64,000 nt of DNA from Microbacterium hydrocarbonoxydans (GTDB lineage Bacteria; Actinomycetota; Actinomycetes; Actinomycetales; Microbacteriaceae): assembly GCF_000956475.1 (NCBI RefSeq), contig NZ_JYJB01000010.1:372001-436000 (forward strand), written 5' to 3'. Position numbers and translations under genes: made by a program. The notes under the pieces were generated by a model. The model did not search any database. It was not told the DNA's origin and was given only the letters and a program-made list of their open reading frames with translations. Positions 11,189-20,854 of the stretch are shown here, in pieces. The stretch's first letter is position 1; every line of letters begins with the position of its first letter.

Positions 11189-13129
11189 ATGCCCATTCTT
11201 CCGAGCATCTCAGGTCCCCGAGATCTGGACGGACTGTCCACAGACCAGCTGACCGAGCTCGCCGGGGAGATCCGCGAGTTCCTCGTCGAGAACGTCTCCC
11301 GCACCGGGGGGCACCTCGGACCGAATCTCGGCGTCGTCGAGCTCACGATCGCGCTGCACCGCGTGTTCTCGTCGCCCGATGACCCGTTCATCTTCGATAC
11401 CGGTCACCAGTCCTACGTGCACAAGCTCCTCACGGGGCGACAGGACTTCTCGGGCCTTCGTGTCCGTGGCGGTCTCGCGGGCTATCCGCAGCGGAGCGAG
11501 AGCCCGCACGACGTCGTCGAGTCCTCGCACGCGTCGAGCTCCCTGAGCTGGGCTGACGGCATCAGCCGCGCACTGACGGCCACCGGCCGCGCCGACCGGC
11601 ACGTGGTGGCCGTGGTCGGCGACGGCGCCCTCACCGGCGGCATGACCTGGGAGGCGCTCAACAACATCTCCGATGACAACGACCGCAACCTCGTGATCGT
11701 GGTCAACGACAACGGCCGCTCCTACGCCCCGACGATCGGAGGCATGTCGAGGTACCTGAACCGTGTGCGCACCGCCGCGGCATACAAGGACCTGCATCGC
11801 AAGTCCGATCGGCTGTTCCGCGCGCTCGGACCGGTCGGCCGCGCCGTGTTCCGCGGAGTGCGCGGAGGCACCCACGGGTTCCTCTCGCGGTTCACGAACA
11901 ACGAGGCCCTGTATTCCAACCTCGACATCAAGTACCTCGGCCCGGTGGACGGCCACGATCTTCCGGCTCTCCTCGAGACGCTCGAGCTGGCGAAGTCCTA
12001 CGGCGCCCCCGTCATCGTGCACGCGATCACGGAGAAGGGGCGCGGCTACCAGCCCGCCCGGGATGACGAGGCCGACCAGTTCCATGCGGTCAACCGCATC
12101 GATCCGACGACCGGCGAGCCGCTCTCGAGCAGCGGCCGCGGCTGGACCGACGTGTTCTCCGAGGCGCTCGTCGCCGTGGGGGAGCGCGATCCGAAGGTCA
12201 TCGCCATGACCGCGGCGATGCTGCGCCCCACGGGCCTTGCGCCGTTCGCCGAGCGGTTCCCTGACCGTGTGTACGACGTGGGGATCGCCGAGCAGCACGC
12301 GGTGGCATCCGCCGCCGGTCTCGCGTTCGGCGGCCTGCATCCGGTCGTCGCGCTGTACGCGACCTTCATGAACCGCGCCTTCGACCAGGTGCTCATGGAT
12401 GTCGCCCTCCATCGCGCGGGTGTCACCTTCGTCCTCGATCGGGCGGGTGTCACGGGTCCCGACGGACCGAGCCATCACGGCATGTGGGACCTGGCGATGC
12501 TGCAGATCGTGCCCCACATCCGCATCGCCGCGCCCCGCGACGGCACGCGTCTGGCAGAGGCCCTGGACGAGGCCGTCCTCATCGACGACGCGCCCACCGT
12601 CATCCGCTTCCCGAAGGGCGAGGTCGCGCATGATCTCCCCGCGATCGAGCGGCTGGACGACGGTGTCGACGTGCTCGCCCGAGGCGAGACGGAGGACGTG
12701 CTCATCGTCGGCATCGGTCCCTTCGCCGCCCTCGGGATGGAGGTGGCCCGCCGGCTCCGGGCGCAGGGGATCGGCGCCACCGTGATCGACCCGCGTTGGG
12801 CCATCCCGGTGCAGCCGTCCGTCGTCGAGCTCGCAGCGCATCACCGTCTCGTGATCACGCTCGAGGACGGCATCCGCGTCGGCGGCATCGGCACGAGGGT
12901 GCGCCAGGTGCTCCGCGAGGCGGGGATCGACACGGCGGTCGACGAGCTCGGACTGCCTGACGAGTTCATCGACCACGCGTCTCGCGACCAGGTGCTTGCG
13001 GATGCCGGACTCACCGCCTCGAAGATCGCGCAAGACGTCGTCGCACAGGTGCTCGGTACCCGCATCCCGGTCGCACGCAACGCGGGGGAGACCGGCGCGA
13101 TCGACCTGCCGCTGCACGAGCGGCGCTGA
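11189..13129 (+). CDS. dxs: 1-deoxy-D-xylulose-5-phosphate synthase
   Basis: 646-residue thiamine-diphosphate enzyme that condenses pyruvate and glyceraldehyde 3-phosphate to DXP, the first step of the MEP isoprenoid pathway. The N-terminal domain has GGHLGPNLGVVELTIALH, DTGHQSYVHK and the ThDP/Mg motif GDGALTGGMTWEALNNI; the pyrimidine domain has the glutamate in DVGIAEQHAVASAAGLA (about residue 370), then DRAGVTGPDGPSHHG. Length is normal. The ATG at 11189 follows GGAGGCGCAG. PLP synthesis here does not depend on DXP because PdxST are encoded at 37912-39406. It ends 5 bp from a convergent gene. Confidence 0.96.
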   Translation: MPILPSISGPRDLDGLSTDQLTELAGEIREFLVENVSRTGGHLGPNLGVVELTIALHRVFSSPDDPFIFDTGHQSYVHKLLTGRQDFSGLRVRGGLAGYPQRSESPHDVVESSHASSSLSWADGISRALTATGRADRHVVAVVGDGALTGGMTWEALNNISDDNDRNLVIVVNDNGRSYAPTIGGMSRYLNRVRTAAAYKDLHRKSDRLFRALGPVGRAVFRGVRGGTHGFLSRFTNNEALYSNLDIKYLGPVDGHDLPALLETLELAKSYGAPVIVHAITEKGRGYQPARDDEADQFHAVNRIDPTTGEPLSSSGRGWTDVFSEALVAVGERDPKVIAMTAAMLRPTGLAPFAERFPDRVYDVGIAEQHAVASAAGLAFGGLHPVVALYATFMNRAFDQVLMDVALHRAGVTFVLDRAGVTGPDGPSHHGMWDLAMLQIVPHIRIAAPRDGTRLAEALDEAVLIDDAPTVIRFPKGEVAHDLPAIERLDDGVDVLARGETEDVLIVGIGPFAALGMEVARRLRAQGIGATVIDPRWAIPVQPSVVELAAHHRLVITLEDGIRVGGIGTRVRQVLREAGIDTAVDELGLPDEFIDHASRDQVLADAGLTASKIAQDVVAQVLGTRIPVARNAGETGAIDLPLHERR

Positions 13130-13134
13130 GGGCT

Positions 13135-13830
13135 TCAGTTCAACGCGTGCAGGGCGGCGACCGCCTGCGCGCCGCGATCGGCGTCGCGCAGTGCGGTCGA
13201 GAGCAGGTAGCCGTCGGTCAGCGCGTCGCCTGTGACCATCACGCGCACGAGCTCCACGCCGCAGGCGCGGCGGACCTCATCGGCGCTGGCCGCGATCACA
13301 CGCGTATTGATCTCGTCGTTGTGGGGCAGTTCAGGGCCGTCGAGTCCCCGGATCACGTCTCTGAGGGCCGCGCCGACGATGTTCGAGGCGCGCTCCTTGA
13401 CGTTCACGACGTCGAGCTCGAAGACGCGAAGATCTCGCCCGGTCGGGATCGGGCGCCATTCAAACGACGCGTGCACCCGGTGCTGGTGACCGGTGGCTCC
13501 ACTCATGTCCCGTGCCGGCAGGTCGGTGGCGCGGCAGCGCACGTCGATCAGGCGGTACCAGTAGAACAGAGGGAAGGCCCCGTGCGAACCGGGGTCGAGT
13601 ACGACGACCTCGCCGACGGCTCCGCCGCGGTTGGTGGGACGCCGCTGCGGCCGGTTGCGGATGATCGGCTTGCCGTTGCGCGTGCGGATCGCCGCCCAGC
13701 CCTCGTCGACCGTGACGATGAACAGCTTCAGCATGGCGGGGACGATCAGAAGGATCGTGAGCACGGCGGTTCCGGTCTTCAGCAGACCCGACAGACCCTT
13801 GCCGCCCAGCATCGTGAGGATCATCTCCAT
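13135..13830 (-). CDS. SPFH/band 7 domain-containing membrane protein
   Basis: 231-residue protein with one N-terminal membrane segment (about residues 17-38, TGTAVLTILLIVPAMLKLFI) followed by VTVDEGWAAIRTRNGKP, the usual start of an SPFH/prohibitin-homology domain, and the later region RASNIVGAALRDVIRG. SPFH proteins are membrane scaffolds; this short form lacks the long coiled-coil tail of flotillins and its role is unknown. I chose the ATG at 13830 (MEMILTML), which sits just before the membrane segment; a longer reading to 13908 adds a basic stretch without family character. Confidence 0.7.
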   Translation of the reverse strand: MEMILTMLGGKGLSGLLKTGTAVLTILLIVPAMLKLFIVTVDEGWAAIRTRNGKPIIRNRPQRRPTNRGGAVGEVVVLDPGSHGAFPLFYWYRLIDVRCRATDLPARDMSGATGHQHRVHASFEWRPIPTGRDLRVFELDVVNVKERASNIVGAALRDVIRGLDGPELPHNDEINTRVIAASADEVRRACGVELVRVMVTGDALTDGYLLSTALRDADRGAQAVAALHALN

Positions 13831-13995
13831 GCCACCACTGTGCCGCCTCCGTCGCCCCTGCGGCGACCGGGAAGCCACCCGTCCGCGTGTGTTCATGCGC
13901 TGTTCCACACGCGTTCCCCGCGCCGCCGCGAGACGGATACGCTGCGGCTCGTGCCGAAGCGCGTCAGCATCTGCGCCGTCTCATGCGACGAGAAA

Positions 13996-14032
13996 GGGAC
14001 GCACCTCCGTCGTGCGACGGACGGTGCGTCCC
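13996..14032 (-). terminator. terminator after the beta-oxidation operon
   Basis: GGGACGCACC (13996-14005) pairs with GGTGCGTCCC (14023-14032), and TCCGTCG pairs with CGACGGA inside, with one bulged C. On the minus strand the stem is followed by TTTCTCGTC. It lies 18 bp past the stop of the hydroxyacyl-CoA dehydrogenase gene. Confidence 0.75.
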
Positions 14033-14049
14033 CTCGGAGACAGACGCGA

Positions 14050-16191
14050 CTAGCGCTGTTCGATGCCGCGGATCTGCGGGGTGTGGAACGAGCCGCCGAA
14101 GGCGCGCTCCGAGGCTCCCTCCCGGTCGAGGTACGGCGATGCGCCGCCGTCGATGAACGGCCATCCGGCGCCCAGGATCAGGCACAGGTCGATGTCCTCG
14201 ACCTCGGGCACCACGCCCTCGTCGAGCATGAGCTTGATCTCGGTCGCGAGACCGTCCTGCACGCGCTGCAGGATCGTCGCCGCCGACGCCGGAGACTTCC
14301 CGACGGCGGGCTTGATGACCTTCTCCGCCTGCTTCGTCCAGCCGGTGACCCGACCGCCCTTGTCCTTCTCGACGACGGCATCCAGTGAGGCGAGCTCATG
14401 GAAGTTCTCGTTCGCGTAGAAGCGATCCGGGAACGCCTTCACCATGGTGTCCTGCACGTGCGCGGCGACCTTCCAGCCGACGAGGTCGATGAGCTGGAAC
14501 GGCCCCATCGGCAGGCCCAGCGGCGCGAAGGCCTTCTCGACCTCGGCGACCGGAGTGCCCTCGTAGACGGCGCGCGCCGCCTCGCCCATGACCTTGGCCA
14601 GCAGCCGGTTCACGACGAAGCCGGGAGCATCGGCGGTCAGCACGGCGTTCTTGCCCAGGCCCTTCGCGACCACGAAGGCGGTCGACAGGGCGGCGTCGAC
14701 CGTCGCCGGCGTCTTCACGATCTCGATCAGCGGCATCACCGCGACCGGGTTGAAGAAGTGGAAGCCGACCAGACGCTCGGGGTGCGCGAGCTTCGAGCCG
14801 ATCTCCTCGACCGACAGCGATGAGGTGTTGGTCGCGAGGATCGCGTCCTCCGCGATGATCTTCTCGATCTCGCCGAACACCTGCTGCTTGACCCCGACCT
14901 CCTCGAAGACGGCTTCGATCACGAAGTCGCAGTCGGCGTACAGGCTCTTGTCGGTCGTGCCGGTTACGAGGCCGCGCAGCTTGTTCGCCGAGTCGGCATC
15001 CAGCCTTCCCTTGGCCTCGAGCTTGCCGATCTCGTCGTGGATGTACGCGACGCCCTTGTCGACGCGCGCCTGATCGAGGTCGGTGATGAGCACCGGCACC
15101 TGCAGCTTGCGCACGAAGAGGAGCGCGAACTGGCTGGCCATGAGACCTGCGCCGATGATGCCGACCTTCGTCACCTTCTTCGCAAGCGCCTTGTCCGGCG
15201 CACCGACGGGACGCTTGGCGCGCTTCTGAACGAGGTCGAACGCATACATGGATGCCGCGAACTGATCCCCTGTGACGAGCTCGGCGAGAGCCTCGTCCTC
15301 CCGCGCGAATGCCTCCGCCTTGGTGCCGCTCTTCGCCTTGTCGAGCAGCTCCAGGGCGGCGTACGGCGACTTCGGGACGGTGCCGATCTTCGACTCCAGC
15401 ATGCCGCGGGCCATCTTGATCGCGATCGGCCACTTGGTGAGGCGCTCGATCTTGCCCGGCTCGTTCTTGCGCTCGACCTTCTTGCCGCCGAGCACCGCAT
15501 CGGCCCAGGCGAGTGAGTTCTCGAGGTAGTTCGCGGCGGGGAAGATCGCGTCGACGATGCCCAGATCGAACGCCTGCTGCGGCTTGAGCATGCGGTTCTG
15601 CTTGAGCGGGTTGGAGATCACGACCTCGAGCGCGTTCTCGATGCCGATCAGGTTCGGCAGCAGGTACGCACCACCCCAGCCGGGGATGATGCCGAGGAAG
15701 ACCTCGGGGAGGGCGATCGCCGCTGCGGAGGCGTCGACCGTGCGGTAGGTCGAGTTCAGAGCGATCTCGAGTCCGCCGCCGAGAGCCAGGCCGTTCACGA
15801 ACGCGAACGACGGGACGCCGAGCTCGGAGAGCTTGCCGAGGACCTTGTGGCCCAGTTGCGCGATCAGCCTTGCGTTGTCGCGCGAACCGACCTTGCTGAT
15901 GTCAGAGAGGTCGGCACCGGCGGCCAGGATGTACTGCTTGCCCGTGATCCCGACGGCCTGGATCTCTCCGGCGGACGCGCGGGCCTTGAGGGCATCCAGG
16001 GTCTGACCGAGCTCCGTGAGGGTGGCCGGGCCCAGCGTGTTGGGGCGCGTGTGGTCGCGGCCGTTGTCGAGCGTGATGAGAGCGAGCACCTTGCCGGACG
16101 CGAGACGGATGTCGCGAACGGGGGAGTGCGTGACGACCTCGCCCTCGGTGAGTGCCTGGATAGGGGAGAAGTCGACGTCTTCGTATGCCAT
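14050..16191 (-). CDS. fadJ: 3-hydroxyacyl-CoA dehydrogenase / enoyl-CoA hydratase (beta-oxidation multifunctional protein)
   Basis: 713-residue fusion. The first ~330 residues are an enoyl-CoA hydratase/isomerase domain (FVNGLALGGGLEIALN; PEVFLGIIPGWGGAYLLP with the catalytic-type Glu). The second half is an NAD-dependent 3-hydroxyacyl-CoA dehydrogenase (KVGIIGAGLMASQFALLF Rossmann motif at about 372; ATNTSSLSVEEIG; HPERLVGFHFFNPV with the catalytic His). It should carry out hydration and oxidation of fatty acyl-CoA. The ATG at 16191 overlaps the thiolase TAA by one base (TAATG), so it is coupled to the thiolase. FadB-type and FadJ-type cannot be separated firmly from sequence; the symbol is approximate. 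Confidence 0.88.
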   Translation of the reverse strand: MAYEDVDFSPIQALTEGEVVTHSPVRDIRLASGKVLALITLDNGRDHTRPNTLGPATLTELGQTLDALKARASAGEIQAVGITGKQYILAAGADLSDISKVGSRDNARLIAQLGHKVLGKLSELGVPSFAFVNGLALGGGLEIALNSTYRTVDASAAAIALPEVFLGIIPGWGGAYLLPNLIGIENALEVVISNPLKQNRMLKPQQAFDLGIVDAIFPAANYLENSLAWADAVLGGKKVERKNEPGKIERLTKWPIAIKMARGMLESKIGTVPKSPYAALELLDKAKSGTKAEAFAREDEALAELVTGDQFAASMYAFDLVQKRAKRPVGAPDKALAKKVTKVGIIGAGLMASQFALLFVRKLQVPVLITDLDQARVDKGVAYIHDEIGKLEAKGRLDADSANKLRGLVTGTTDKSLYADCDFVIEAVFEEVGVKQQVFGEIEKIIAEDAILATNTSSLSVEEIGSKLAHPERLVGFHFFNPVAVMPLIEIVKTPATVDAALSTAFVVAKGLGKNAVLTADAPGFVVNRLLAKVMGEAARAVYEGTPVAEVEKAFAPLGLPMGPFQLIDLVGWKVAAHVQDTMVKAFPDRFYANENFHELASLDAVVEKDKGGRVTGWTKQAEKVIKPAVGKSPASAATILQRVQDGLATEIKLMLDEGVVPEVEDIDLCLILGAGWPFIDGGASPYLDREGASERAFGGSFHTPQIRGIEQR

Positions 16192-17396
16192 TACTTCTTC
16201 TTCTTTCCGTCGAAGTGCGGGTTCTCCCAGATCACGGATCCGCCCTGACCGAGGCCGACGCACATCGCAGTCAGGCCGTAGCGGACGTCGGGTCGCTCGG
16301 CGAACTGCGCCGCGAGCTGGATCATCAGACGGACGCCGGACGCTGCGAGCGGATGCCCGAGCGCTATCGCGCCGCCCCACTGGTTGACGCGGGGGTCGTC
16401 ATCTGCGATGCCGAAGTGATCGAGCAGCGAGATCACCTGGATGGCGAACGCCTCGTTGAGCTCGAACAGGCCGATGTCCTCGATGGTGAGGCCGGCTTTC
16501 TTCAGCGCCTTCTCGGTCGACGGGATCGGGCCGATGCCCATGATCTCCGGCTGCACGCCGGCGAACGCGAACGAGACCATGCGCATCTTCGGGGCCAGCC
16601 CGAACTCCTTCACGGCGCCGCCGCCCGCGAGCAGGGACATCGTCGCGCCATCGGTGAGGGGCGACGAGGTGCCCGCGGTGACGCGGCCGTGCGGACGGAA
16701 CGGCGTCTTGAGCGCGGCGAGGTCCTCCATGGTGGTCTGAGGACGACGGCCCTCATCCTCCGTGGCCAGGCCCCATGCGCCCTCCGCGTCCTTGATCGCA
16801 ACCGACACGAGGTCGGGCTGGATCTTCCCGGCGTCGTACGCGGCCTGCACCTTGTGCTGGCTGAGCATGCCGAAGCGGTCGGAGCGCTCCTTGGTGAGGT
16901 GCGGGAAACGGTCGAAGATGCGCTCGGCCGTGACGCCCATGTTGAGAGCGCCGGGGTCGACCATCTTCTCCGCGACGAAGCGCGGGTTGGGGTCGGCGTT
17001 GCCGCCGATCGGGTGGTGACCCATGTGCTCCACGCCGCCGGCGAGGGCGAAGTCGTACATCCCGACGCCGATCGACGCGGCCATGGTCGTGACGCTCGTC
17101 ATCGCGCCGGCGCACATGCGCTCGACGGCGAGGCCCGGCACGGTCTGCGGCAGCCCCGCGAGGATCGCCACGGAGCGTCCGAGCGTGAGGCCCTGGTCTC
17201 CGGTCTGCGAGGTCGCGGCGATCGCGACGTCATCGATCCGGTCGGCCGGTACAGCCGAGTTGCGTTCCATCAGGCCGATGGTCGCCTTCACGGCGAGGTC
17301 ATCTGCGCGGGTGTTCCAGTACATGCCTTTTTCGCCGGCGCGCCCGAAGGGGGTGCGCACTCCATCGACGAAGAAGACGTCCGAGATCTCGGCCAC
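16191..17396 (-). CDS. fadA: acetyl-CoA C-acyltransferase (thiolase)
   Basis: 401-residue thiolase catalysing thiolytic cleavage of 3-ketoacyl-CoA, the last beta-oxidation step. The acyl-carrying cysteine is in GLAVERMCAGAMTSV (about residue 92), the active-site histidine in GGAIALGHPLAASG (about 353), and the second catalytic cysteine in LTAMCVGLGQGGS (about 384). NEAFA (about 320) is also present. The sequence ends in four lysines. It is first of a two-gene operon with the hydratase/dehydrogenase, joined by a TAATG overlap and followed by a terminator, so the pair forms the trifunctional beta-oxidation complex. Confidence 0.93.
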   Translation of the reverse strand: MAEISDVFFVDGVRTPFGRAGEKGMYWNTRADDLAVKATIGLMERNSAVPADRIDDVAIAATSQTGDQGLTLGRSVAILAGLPQTVPGLAVERMCAGAMTSVTTMAASIGVGMYDFALAGGVEHMGHHPIGGNADPNPRFVAEKMVDPGALNMGVTAERIFDRFPHLTKERSDRFGMLSQHKVQAAYDAGKIQPDLVSVAIKDAEGAWGLATEDEGRRPQTTMEDLAALKTPFRPHGRVTAGTSSPLTDGATMSLLAGGGAVKEFGLAPKMRMVSFAFAGVQPEIMGIGPIPSTEKALKKAGLTIEDIGLFELNEAFAIQVISLLDHFGIADDDPRVNQWGGAIALGHPLAASGVRLMIQLAAQFAERPDVRYGLTAMCVGLGQGGSVIWENPHFDGKKKK

Positions 17397-17469
17397 TCTG
17401 CCTCCAAGTTTGTGCGGTGCCCTCAGTCTAAGAAGGCCTCCGAAACGGGAGGAATCGGTTGGGTCGAAC

Positions 17470-18663
17470 CTACGAAGCGGGCGCGGGAGCCTCGTCAGGT
17501 GATTGCGCCGCCTCTACAAAGGCGTCGGCGATCTTCTGTGCAGTCTGTGCAATCTGCCACGGGCGTGCGCCCAGCGCCGCGAGTGCGGCACCGATCTCTT
17601 CGGGGGTCGTGCCGGGCAGATCCCAGCAGACGCGACGCAGGTACTCGGGTGTCAGCAGATTCTCGGTCGGCATCCCGAGTTCCGCGGCGATCCCCTCGAC
17701 CACGGGACGCGCGGCCTTCAGCCGGGCATCCGCCTCCGGATTGCGGTCCGCCCATGCGCGGGGCGGAGGGAGCGCGTCGCTCGGGACCCGCTCACGAGGA
17801 AGCTCCTCCGTCGCACGGCCGTCGACGATCGCCTGCCACCAGCGATCGATCTGCGTGCGGCTGGCGCGCCCCTGGAACTCCTTGATGCCCGCGAGAGCCG
17901 ACTTGCTCTGGGGGTTGCCGAGAACGGCGGCGACGAGCGACCGATCAGGGACGAGCCTGCCGGGGGAGACGTCCTGCTCCTGCGCGAAGGCCTCGCGTGC
18001 GCGCCACAGCTCTCGCGCGACGGCGAGGTTGCGGGAGCCGCGAACCTGGTGAAGGCCGCTCAGACGCCGCCACGGGTCTTCGCGAGGAGGCTTCGGCGGG
18101 CGACTCAGCGTCGCGGCGAACTCCTCGGCGGCGAACTCGGCCTTGCCCTGCTCGTCGAGCTCGGCGATCAGCGCCTCCTGCACGTCGATCAGGTGCAGGA
18201 CGTCGAGGGCGGCGTATTCGAGCCAGGCAGCGGGAAGCGGACGCGTGGACCAGTCCGCGGCGGAATGCTCCTTCTTCAGAACGATCCCCAGTGTGTCCTC
18301 CACCACTGCTCCCAGCCCGACCCGCTCATGGCCGAGGAGGCGGGATGCGAGTTCGGTGTCGAAGATCGTCGCAGGTTCCAGGCCGAGCTCCCGCAGCGAC
18401 GGAAGGTCCTGGCTCGCGGCGTGGAAGACCCACTGCGCGCTACCGATCGCTTCCTGGAGCGGCGAGAAATCGCCGATCGCGGGCGGGTCGAAGAGAAAGA
18501 CGCCGGCATCGCGACGGAAGACCTGAACCAGATATGCGCGCTGGGAGTAGCGGAACCCGGATGCACGTTCGACGTCGACGGCCACGGAACCCGTCCCGTC
18601 TGCGAGTGCGGCACAGGCCGCGAGGAACTCCTCGGCATCCGAGATCACGGAGTATTCAGTCAC
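17470..18663 (-). CDS. rnd: ribonuclease D-like 3'-5' exonuclease with HRDC domain
   Basis: 397-residue DEDD-family nuclease. The exonuclease domain spans about residues 1-190: ExoI has Asp and Glu in SVAVDVERASGF (about 28), ExoII lies near WVFHAASQDLPSLRELG (about 82), and ExoIII around AALDVLHLIDVQEALI. An HRDC nucleic-acid-binding domain follows at about 215-295 (RELWRAREAFAQEQDVSPGR). It should trim RNA 3' ends, such as tRNA precursors. The start is the GTG in GTGACTGA, which overlaps the DUF3000 stop by 8 bases, indicating one transcription unit. Confidence 0.86.
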   Translation of the reverse strand: MTEYSVISDAEEFLAACAALADGTGSVAVDVERASGFRYSQRAYLVQVFRRDAGVFLFDPPAIGDFSPLQEAIGSAQWVFHAASQDLPSLRELGLEPATIFDTELASRLLGHERVGLGAVVEDTLGIVLKKEHSAADWSTRPLPAAWLEYAALDVLHLIDVQEALIAELDEQGKAEFAAEEFAATLSRPPKPPREDPWRRLSGLHQVRGSRNLAVARELWRAREAFAQEQDVSPGRLVPDRSLVAAVLGNPQSKSALAGIKEFQGRASRTQIDRWWQAIVDGRATEELPRERVPSDALPPPRAWADRNPEADARLKAARPVVEGIAAELGMPTENLLTPEYLRRVCWDLPGTTPEEIGAALAALGARPWQIAQTAQKIADAFVEAAQSPDEAPAPAS

Positions 18664-19237
18664 GTGCAGCCTTTCGCGCGCCGATCACGGCGATGCCCTC
18701 GGAACCGGGCGGAAGACCCGCCAGCATTCCGACCAGCTCGGCCCATGCCTCGACGTGCGGTCGGAAGGGGCCCTCTGGTGTCCAGGACGCCCGCAATTCT
18801 ATCTGGGCGCCGTCGCCTTCCACGGCGAGGCCGCCGAATCCCTTCGAGAGGGTCTTGGTCGAGGTGCCGGATGCCGAGTGGTACGCGGCATTCCGCGAGT
18901 CGAGCGCATCGATCAGCCAGGACCAGGCGACGTCCGCCAAGAGAGGGTCGGTGCCGATCTCGGTCTCCAGCGGCGCCTGTGCGAAGAGCACGATGCGCCA
19001 GGTTCCGTCCCATGCGGCCGGGCCCTCCGGATCGTGCAGCAGGACGAACCGTCCGGTGCCGTACACCGACTCGCCGTCGTCGCCGGGGCGGACATCCGCC
19101 GCGAGCGCGATCGCGTACGGCGCCAGCCCCTGTGGTGTGGGTATCTCGCGGACCGTGATGTCGGCGCGGAAGACGGTCTCACGAAGCTCCGCCGCGGCGG
19201 CCTCGAACTCGCTCCCGGCATCGGGGTGTCCTGTCAC
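18656..19237 (-). CDS. DUF3000 domain-containing protein
   Basis: 193-residue protein of the actinobacterial DUF3000 family, typically encoded directly before the HRDC/RNase D gene as here. Recognisable stretches are FRADITVREIPTPQGLAPYA, GTGRFVLLHDPEGP and SWLIDALDSRNAAYH. No membrane segment or catalytic motif is evident. Function is unknown; constant pairing with RNase D suggests a related role in RNA metabolism, but this is only contextual. The start is a GTG at 19237, 25 bp from the divergent hydrolase start. Confidence 0.85.
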   Translation of the reverse strand: MTGHPDAGSEFEAAAAELRETVFRADITVREIPTPQGLAPYAIALAADVRPGDDGESVYGTGRFVLLHDPEGPAAWDGTWRIVLFAQAPLETEIGTDPLLADVAWSWLIDALDSRNAAYHSASGTSTKTLSKGFGGLAVEGDGAQIELRASWTPEGPFRPHVEAWAELVGMLAGLPPGSEGIAVIGARKAARD

Positions 19238-19262
19238 GGCAACAGGCTAGAGTCAGGAAGCG

Positions 19263-20420
19263 ATGAAGAGTCTCAGGCACGCCGTTGCGCTCCTTGTCCC
19301 CGGGCTTCTGGCCTTCGGGGCGGCCATCGCCGCCCTGCTCGTGTTCGGAACGGCTCGCAGGGTGGTGAGCGTGGGCAAGCGAGTGCCCGACGTCGTGATC
19401 CGCTCGGTCGACACGGGCGCTCAGACGATCGAGCTGCAGCGCACGCTCGACACCGAGCTGCCAGGCCGCTACGGGCTGTTCACGACCGGAACCTACGGCT
19501 ACGTGAAGCTGGGAGCCGTGCTGAGCGCCGATGCCACGACAGTGCGACGCAAGCTGCTCACGCAGATAGAGCCGGGCGCCAAGGTCGATCGGGACGCTCT
19601 GTTCAGCGGCTGGTACTACTCGACTCCGAGCGAACTCCACCTGCCCTCCGAGAACGTGCTGATCGGTTCGCCCGCCGGCCCGTGCCCCGCGTGGTTCTTC
19701 CCCGGGTCCTCCTCGACGTGGGTGATCCAGGTGCACGGACGCGGCACGATGCGTGCCGAGTGCCTGCGGGCGGTGCCGGTGCTTCACGCAGCCGGCCTGC
19801 CCAACCTCGTGGTGTCCTATCGCAACGACGGCGAGGCGCCGCGCAGCCGAGCCGGCGCCTACGCGCTGGGTGCGGCCGAATGGCGAGACGTCGACGCAGC
19901 GATCTCCTACGCTCTGCGACACGGTTCCGAGAACGTCATCCTGATGGGCTGGTCCATGGGCGGTGCGATCGCGCTGCAGACGGCTGTCAACTCGGCGAAC
20001 CGCGATCGCATCCTGGGCCTCATCCTGGAGTCGCCGGTGGTCGACTGGCGCACCGTCCTGCGATTCCAGGCGCGGGAGACCGGGCTGCGCGCGCCACTGC
20101 CGGCTCTCGCGATGAGCGCGCTCGAAGTGCCGCTGATGGCGCGGCTCAGCGGCGCAGACGAGGCGATCTCCTTCGACCGGCTCGACATGGTCGCACGCGC
20201 AGAGGAGCTCTCCGCGCCGATCCTGATCCTGCACAGCGACGACGACGGCTTCGTGCCCTCGGACGCCTCGCACGCCCTGCAGCTGGCGCGCCCTGATCTG
20301 GTCACGATGCCGCACTTCACCGTCGCTCGGCACACCAAGATCTGGAACTACGACCAGAACGCCTGGACCGCCGCGATCGAGGAGTGGCTGAAGGAGCAGG
20401 GGCTCAGCGCTTCTGCATGA
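19263..20420 (+). CDS. alpha/beta hydrolase, membrane-anchored
   Basis: 385-residue protein with an N-terminal membrane segment (LVPGLLAFGAAIAALLVFG, about residues 10-28) and an alpha/beta-hydrolase domain from about 155. The nucleophile elbow is GWSMGG (about 235), the acid is in ILHSDDDGFVP (about 322), and the histidine in VARHTKIWN (about 358), completing a Ser-Asp-His triad. The fold resembles peptidases/esterases of the BAAT/S9-like group; substrate unknown. About 130 residues between anchor and catalytic domain have no recognised fold. The 3' end overlaps the convergent sufE gene by 17 bases. Confidence 0.82.
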   Translation: MKSLRHAVALLVPGLLAFGAAIAALLVFGTARRVVSVGKRVPDVVIRSVDTGAQTIELQRTLDTELPGRYGLFTTGTYGYVKLGAVLSADATTVRRKLLTQIEPGAKVDRDALFSGWYYSTPSELHLPSENVLIGSPAGPCPAWFFPGSSSTWVIQVHGRGTMRAECLRAVPVLHAAGLPNLVVSYRNDGEAPRSRAGAYALGAAEWRDVDAAISYALRHGSENVILMGWSMGGAIALQTAVNSANRDRILGLILESPVVDWRTVLRFQARETGLRAPLPALAMSALEVPLMARLSGADEAISFDRLDMVARAEELSAPILILHSDDDGFVPSDASHALQLARPDLVTMPHFTVARHTKIWNYDQNAWTAAIEEWLKEQGLSASA

Positions 20421-20835
20421 CCTGGTTCTTCGCCCGCATCAGCATTCCGGTCATGCCGCCGATGCGCAGCGGAGAGACGGCCCTCGTCAGCCCGATCGTC
20501 TGCGGATAGTCGGACGGGATCGCGAGAACCTCGTCAGGGGTGAGACCCGTGATGCCCTGGACGAGGATGCTGGCGAAGCCGCGCGTCGTGGGTGCCTCGG
20601 CAGGCGCGGTGGCGTGCATCGTGACGATGCCGTCCTGGATCTCCAGATGGATGTACACCGGAGACTGGCATTCGGCGACGCGTTCGTACATCTCCGGGTG
20701 GGCCGCGACCTCGTCGGATACCGGAGGCAGTTCGTCGGCGAACTCCAGAAGGAGCAGCAGACGATCGGCCTCGGGGGTCTCCAGGAACGTGTCGCGGATC
20801 TCGGCGAGGGAGTCAGGAACGTGCGCGGTGCTCAT
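20404..20835 (-). CDS. sufE: SufE family protein (sulfur acceptor)
   Basis: 143-residue SufE-type protein. The sulfur-accepting cysteine is in RVAECQSPVYIHLEI (about residue 50), and the later segment PTTRGFASILVQGI is also typical. SufE takes persulfide from a cysteine desulfurase and passes it to Fe-S assembly. It follows the rhodanese-type sulfurtransferase with a gap of about 20 bp, a pairing seen in many Actinobacteria. I chose the ATG at 20835 (MSTAHVPDSLAEIR). In-frame starts at 20844 and 20850 would add 3-5 residues. Confidence 0.88.
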   Translation of the reverse strand: MSTAHVPDSLAEIRDTFLETPEADRLLLLLEFADELPPVSDEVAAHPEMYERVAECQSPVYIHLEIQDGIVTMHATAPAEAPTTRGFASILVQGITGLTPDEVLAIPSDYPQTIGLTRAVSPLRIGGMTGMLMRAKNQVMQKR

Positions 20836-20854
20836 CCCTGCCATTGTCACACGG

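Noticed and set aside
13909..13995. Possible small gene between the band-7 gene and the beta-oxidation terminator
   Set aside because: Short frames exist here, but none has a ribosome-binding site or any recognisable sequence.
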